Shown: one piece after another, positions 51,699 through 54,698 of the stretch
Layout: the number at the start of each line of letters is the position of its first letter
Position numbering within the stretch: the first letter of the stretch is position 1
DNA from: JBIOJM01 sp044450785
GTDB lineage: Bacteria > Planctomycetota > Planctomycetia > Isosphaerales > Isosphaeraceae
Assembly (NCBI GenBank): GCA_044450785.1
Contig: JBIOJM010000019.1
Coordinates: 1-54,698, forward strand
Length of the DNA stretch: 54,698 nucleotides
Direction: 5' to 3'
Notes under the pieces: generated by a model
The model's database searches: none
Seen by the model: the letters and a program-made list of their open reading frames with translations, nothing else
Told to the model about the DNA's origin: nothing
Program-made: the position numbers and the translations under genes

Positions 51699-53342
51699 TC
51701 ATTCGTACTTCCAGTCCGGGTCGTCGGGGTGTTTCAGGTCCCAGAGCGGCCGGCGGCTGCGGACGTGCGGGATCACCTCGAAGTTATACGTCGGGGGCGG
51801 TGAGGTCGTCGTCCATTCCAGCGTCCAGGCATCCCAAGGATCGTCGCCCGCCGGCTCCCCCTTCCACAAGGACACGATGATGTTGTACACGAAGATGCCG
51901 AAGCTCGGCGCCTGAATGAGCGCACCCAGCGTGGTGAGCTGGTTCCAGATCGCCCACCCGCGGTCCGCGTCGTAGGTGTAAACCCGCCGCGGCATGCCCA
52001 GGATCCCCGCGATGTGCATCGGCCCGAAGGTCAGGATGAAACCGGCATACAACAGCCAGAACTGCCAGCGGGCAAGGCGCTCGGAGAGCATCCGTCCGGT
52101 CGCTTTCGGGTACCAGTAATGGATACCGGCAAAGACGCCGAACAGAGTGCCGCCGATCAGTACCCAGTGGAAGTGGCCGACCACGAAGTAGCTGTCCGAG
52201 AGCTGAAAGTCGAACGGGGCGATCGCCAGCATGATGCCCGTCAGGCCGCCGATCAAGAACATCGTGAGGAAGCCGGCCGTGAACAGCATCGGTGAGCGGA
52301 ACCGGATTCGCCCGCCATACATGGTGGCCAGCCAGTTGAAGAACTTGATCCCGGTGGGGATCGATACCAGCAGGCTCGCCGCGGCGAAGTAGAGGTCCAG
52401 GGTCCGGCTCATGCCCACCGTGAACATGTGATGCGCCCAGACGCCCATGCTGATGAAGGCGATCGCCAGGGTGGCGGCCGCCATGAACTCGTAGCCGAAG
52501 AGCACCTTGCGCGAGAAGACCGGGATGACCTCGGAGACCATGCCGAAGACCGGCAGGATCAAGATGTAGACTTCCGGATGTCCGAAGAACCAGAACATGT
52601 GCTGCCAGAGGTACGCCGAGCCCCCGTTCTGCGTGTCGAAGAAATGCGCACCCAGGTTCCGGTCGAGCAGGATCATGACCAGGCCGGCCGTCAACGGTGG
52701 CAAAGCGAGGATGATCTGCACCGAGGTCCACAGCATCGTCCAGACGAAGAACGGCAGCTTCCGTAGCACCATGCCGGGCGCGCGCATCACCAGGATCGTG
52801 GCGATGAAGTTGATCCCCGCGGTCACGGTGCCAATACCACTCACGATCAAGCCGAGGGCCCAGAAGTCAGTCGCCGGCCCGCGGGCGAAGCTGCGCTCGG
52901 TCAGCGGTGCATAGGCAAACCAGCCCATGGCCGGCGCGCCGCCGGTCGCGAAGCTGAAGTAAACCACCAGCCCGCCGAAGAAGGTCAACCAGAAACCCAG
53001 GGCGTTCAAACGGGGAAAGGCCATGTCCCGCGCCCCGATCATCAGCGGCACCATGTAGTTGCCGATGCCGATCAGAATCGGCATCCCCACGAAGAACACC
53101 ATCGTGGTCCCGTGCATCGTGAAGAGCTGACTGAACGTGTCCGGGTCGAGGAACGTGTTCCGCGGGTACAGGAGCTGCCAGCGCATCAACAGGGCCTCGC
53201 AGCCGGCGACGACCAGGAACACCACGCTCATCAGGACATACAGGATGCCGATCTTCTTGTGGTCGACCGTGGTCGCATAATCGTGCAGTGCGGCCGCCCA
53301 GGGCGGAGACGCCAGCCTCGGATCAATGTCGACGACAGCCAT
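51699..53342 (-). CDS. Cytochrome c oxidase subunit I
   Basis: 547 residues, about twelve helices. Heme a ligands H77 and H392, CuB ligands H255, H304 and H305, heme a3 ligand H390 and the cross-linked Tyr 259 in GHPEVY are all present; the Glu in HPEVY marks an A1-type oxidase. It reduces oxygen to water and pumps protons. It sits between subunits II (22 bp upstream) and III (10 bp downstream) in one operon. Confidence 0.95.
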   Translation of the reverse strand: MAVVDIDPRLASPPWAAALHDYATTVDHKKIGILYVLMSVVFLVVAGCEALLMRWQLLYPRNTFLDPDTFSQLFTMHGTTMVFFVGMPILIGIGNYMVPLMIGARDMAFPRLNALGFWLTFFGGLVVYFSFATGGAPAMGWFAYAPLTERSFARGPATDFWALGLIVSGIGTVTAGINFIATILVMRAPGMVLRKLPFFVWTMLWTSVQIILALPPLTAGLVMILLDRNLGAHFFDTQNGGSAYLWQHMFWFFGHPEVYILILPVFGMVSEVIPVFSRKVLFGYEFMAAATLAIAFISMGVWAHHMFTVGMSRTLDLYFAAASLLVSIPTGIKFFNWLATMYGGRIRFRSPMLFTAGFLTMFLIGGLTGIMLAIAPFDFQLSDSYFVVGHFHWVLIGGTLFGVFAGIHYWYPKATGRMLSERLARWQFWLLYAGFILTFGPMHIAGILGMPRRVYTYDADRGWAIWNQLTTLGALIQAPSFGIFVYNIIVSLWKGEPAGDDPWDAWTLEWTTTSPPPTYNFEVIPHVRSRRPLWDLKHPDDPDWKYE

Positions 53343-53364
53343 GACCAGCTTTCCTCGAGAGACC

Positions 53365-54345
53365 TCAATGCAGTGTCAGCAGGTAGCCGGCGATGTGGTC
53401 GCAGTCGCGTTCGGAGAGCCCGAAGGCCGGCATCAGACACCCTGGTTTGATCGACCCTGGGTTGTCCACCCACCGGCGGATGTTCTCGGACGTGTTCGGG
53501 ACCATTCCCGCGGCAAGAGTCTGGCGACCCATCAGGTGCGTCAGGTCCGGCGCATAGCCGCCCCGTGCCATGGTGCCGCGGATCCGGTGGCAGTTGACGC
53601 ACGATTGGGAGAGGAAAACCTGCTTGCCCTCCCGTCCGGCGGTGTCCTCGACTGCCGGTCTGGCCTCGTTGGCCAGCCAGCGCTCGAAATCATCCGGAGG
53701 ATCAACGACGACGCGAAGGAGCATGTTGGCGTGCTGACTGCCGCAAAACTCCGCGCACTGCCCGACGAAGAGGCCGGTCTTGTCCGTCAGAAACCCCATC
53801 TGGTTGGTACGGCCCGGTATCAGGTCGGTCTTCCCCGCGAGCCGGGGTACCCAGAAGCTATGGCACACGTCGGCCGACTTGAGGGTCAGAGAGACGGGCC
53901 GAGGCCGGCCATCCTCGCTCGCCGGGATATGCAGCTCATTGGCCGTGGTGAAGCCAAGCTTGCGGCCGTCGTACTCCTCGTATCGATATTCCCACCACCA
54001 CTGGTGGCCAATCACGGTGACGATCAGCGCGTTGTCGCCTGTCCGATGCCTGGGCGGAAACGTGCTCACGTCCCAGAGGGTCCGGGTGGTGACGAGCCCG
54101 AGGATGAACACGATCATCGCCGGCGCCGCCGTCCAGGCGATTTCGATCGGTTTGCTCCCATAGAATTGCGGAGGTTCCGGCGCCCCGCTCGAGGAGCGGT
54201 CTCGAAAACGAACAACAATATAGATGAACACGCCCTCGACCAGGATCAAGATAAACCCGGTGATGGCCAGGACGAGCACCGCCAGGTTACGGATCGCTTC
54301 CGCCTGAGGCGAGGCCGGGTCGAAGATCGAAAGCGACCGGGACAT
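53365..54345 (-). CDS. Cytochrome c oxidase subunit II with C-terminal cytochrome c
   Basis: 326 residues from an ATG with GGAG 8 bases upstream. Two helices (about 20-45 and 70-88) hold the cupredoxin domain with CuA ligands H162, C197, C201, H205 and M208 (QCAEFCGSQHANM), followed by a cytochrome c domain with CVNCH (249-253) and Met 305. This caa3 arrangement brings its own electron donor. It is the first gene of the minus-strand oxidase operon. Confidence 0.93.
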   Translation of the reverse strand: MSRSLSIFDPASPQAEAIRNLAVLVLAITGFILILVEGVFIYIVVRFRDRSSSGAPEPPQFYGSKPIEIAWTAAPAMIVFILGLVTTRTLWDVSTFPPRHRTGDNALIVTVIGHQWWWEYRYEEYDGRKLGFTTANELHIPASEDGRPRPVSLTLKSADVCHSFWVPRLAGKTDLIPGRTNQMGFLTDKTGLFVGQCAEFCGSQHANMLLRVVVDPPDDFERWLANEARPAVEDTAGREGKQVFLSQSCVNCHRIRGTMARGGYAPDLTHLMGRQTLAAGMVPNTSENIRRWVDNPGSIKPGCLMPAFGLSERDCDHIAGYLLTLH

Positions 54346-54698
54346 CACGATGACTCCGCGTATCCGGCACCTTCGCAACCCTGATCGTGATCGAATCAAC
54401 AGGGATTTCCGCTTGGACGTGAGCAGTGTAGCAACCCGGCAAGGAGCGAGAAAGGCTCGTCCGCGGAGAAAAGGGGCAAGCCTCTCATCGCTGCGGAACC
54501 CGAACGCGTCCTGGGTTAAGGCGACCCGTGCCGTTGACCATACCCGAGACGAGATCTTATTGAGCGTCAGGTTAATCGGTTCCGCTTGATTTTCAGGTAC
54601 GCAAACCGGCGGCTAGCGCCGTACCGCTGACGAGAACGCTCCGCCGCCGTCACCGGCAAGATCGATGTGCGAGGGTTGGCGGAATCGGAGGCCGCATG
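54346..54698. other. Upstream region of the oxidase operon and right window edge
   Basis: No full gene is visible. The left part should contain the oxidase promoter (minus strand). A small dyad CGGCG-GCTAG-CGCCG at 54607-54621 resembles dispersed palindromes. A GGAGG four bases before an ATG at 54696-54698 might begin a plus-strand gene that runs off the window. Confidence 0.3.

Overview
The window looks like chromosomal DNA of a GC-rich planctomycete, probably Isosphaeraceae-like. This is inferred from gene content: DUF1080 proteins, a Gfo/Idh/MocA oxidoreductase with a Tat signal, a PEP-CTERM protein, a kinase with a long TPR tail, an ECF sigma factor fused to a membrane anchor and exported domains, and BlaI/M56 regulators. 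No rRNA, tRNA, CRISPR array, prophage or complete insertion sequence was recognised.

Layout. 1-2.84 kb: a long minus-strand RHS/YD-repeat surface protein that loses its repeat pattern near the left edge, where less GC-rich DNA carries the end of a plus-strand gene. 3-9 kb: small and housekeeping genes, including a truncated membrane protein coupled to an Lgt-like protein, a retropepsin-like protease, SurE, a lipoprotein and an alpha/beta-hydrolase-like protein lacking its nucleophile. 9.4-20.3 kb: a membrane-tethered ECF sigma factor, Gfo/Idh/MocA oxidoreductase, an OLD-like ATPase with a small partner, a double DUF1080 protein, an M2 metallopeptidase and a PEP-CTERM protein. 20.3-32 kb: signalling genes, namely a Ser/Thr kinase, an M56 sensor with its BlaI-type repressor and twin operators, a YfhO-like membrane protein, and an overlapping ECF sigma/membrane protein/exported protein operon. 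32-43 kb: hypothetical exported proteins, a cysteine desulfurase, a membrane spermidine-synthase-like protein, LarE, a zinc-ribbon protein and a secreted esterase.

43.2-54.3 kb: a minus-strand respiratory cluster. Read in transcription order it encodes caa3 oxidase subunits II (with cytochrome c), I and III, a duplicated membrane protein, a diheme cytochrome c, a Rieske protein, a b6-type cytochrome b with a C-terminal cytochrome c, a CtaG/CcoG-like fusion and a FixH-like protein. Together these could pass electrons from quinol through the bc module and tethered cytochromes c to oxygen, with oxidase copper-centre assembly encoded alongside.

The most unusual signals are the ATPase plus small-protein pair (candidate defence system), the CtaG/CcoG-like fusion, two copies of a ~200-bp element in inverted orientation flanking the bc genes, and four intergenic arrays of different 7-bp repeats.
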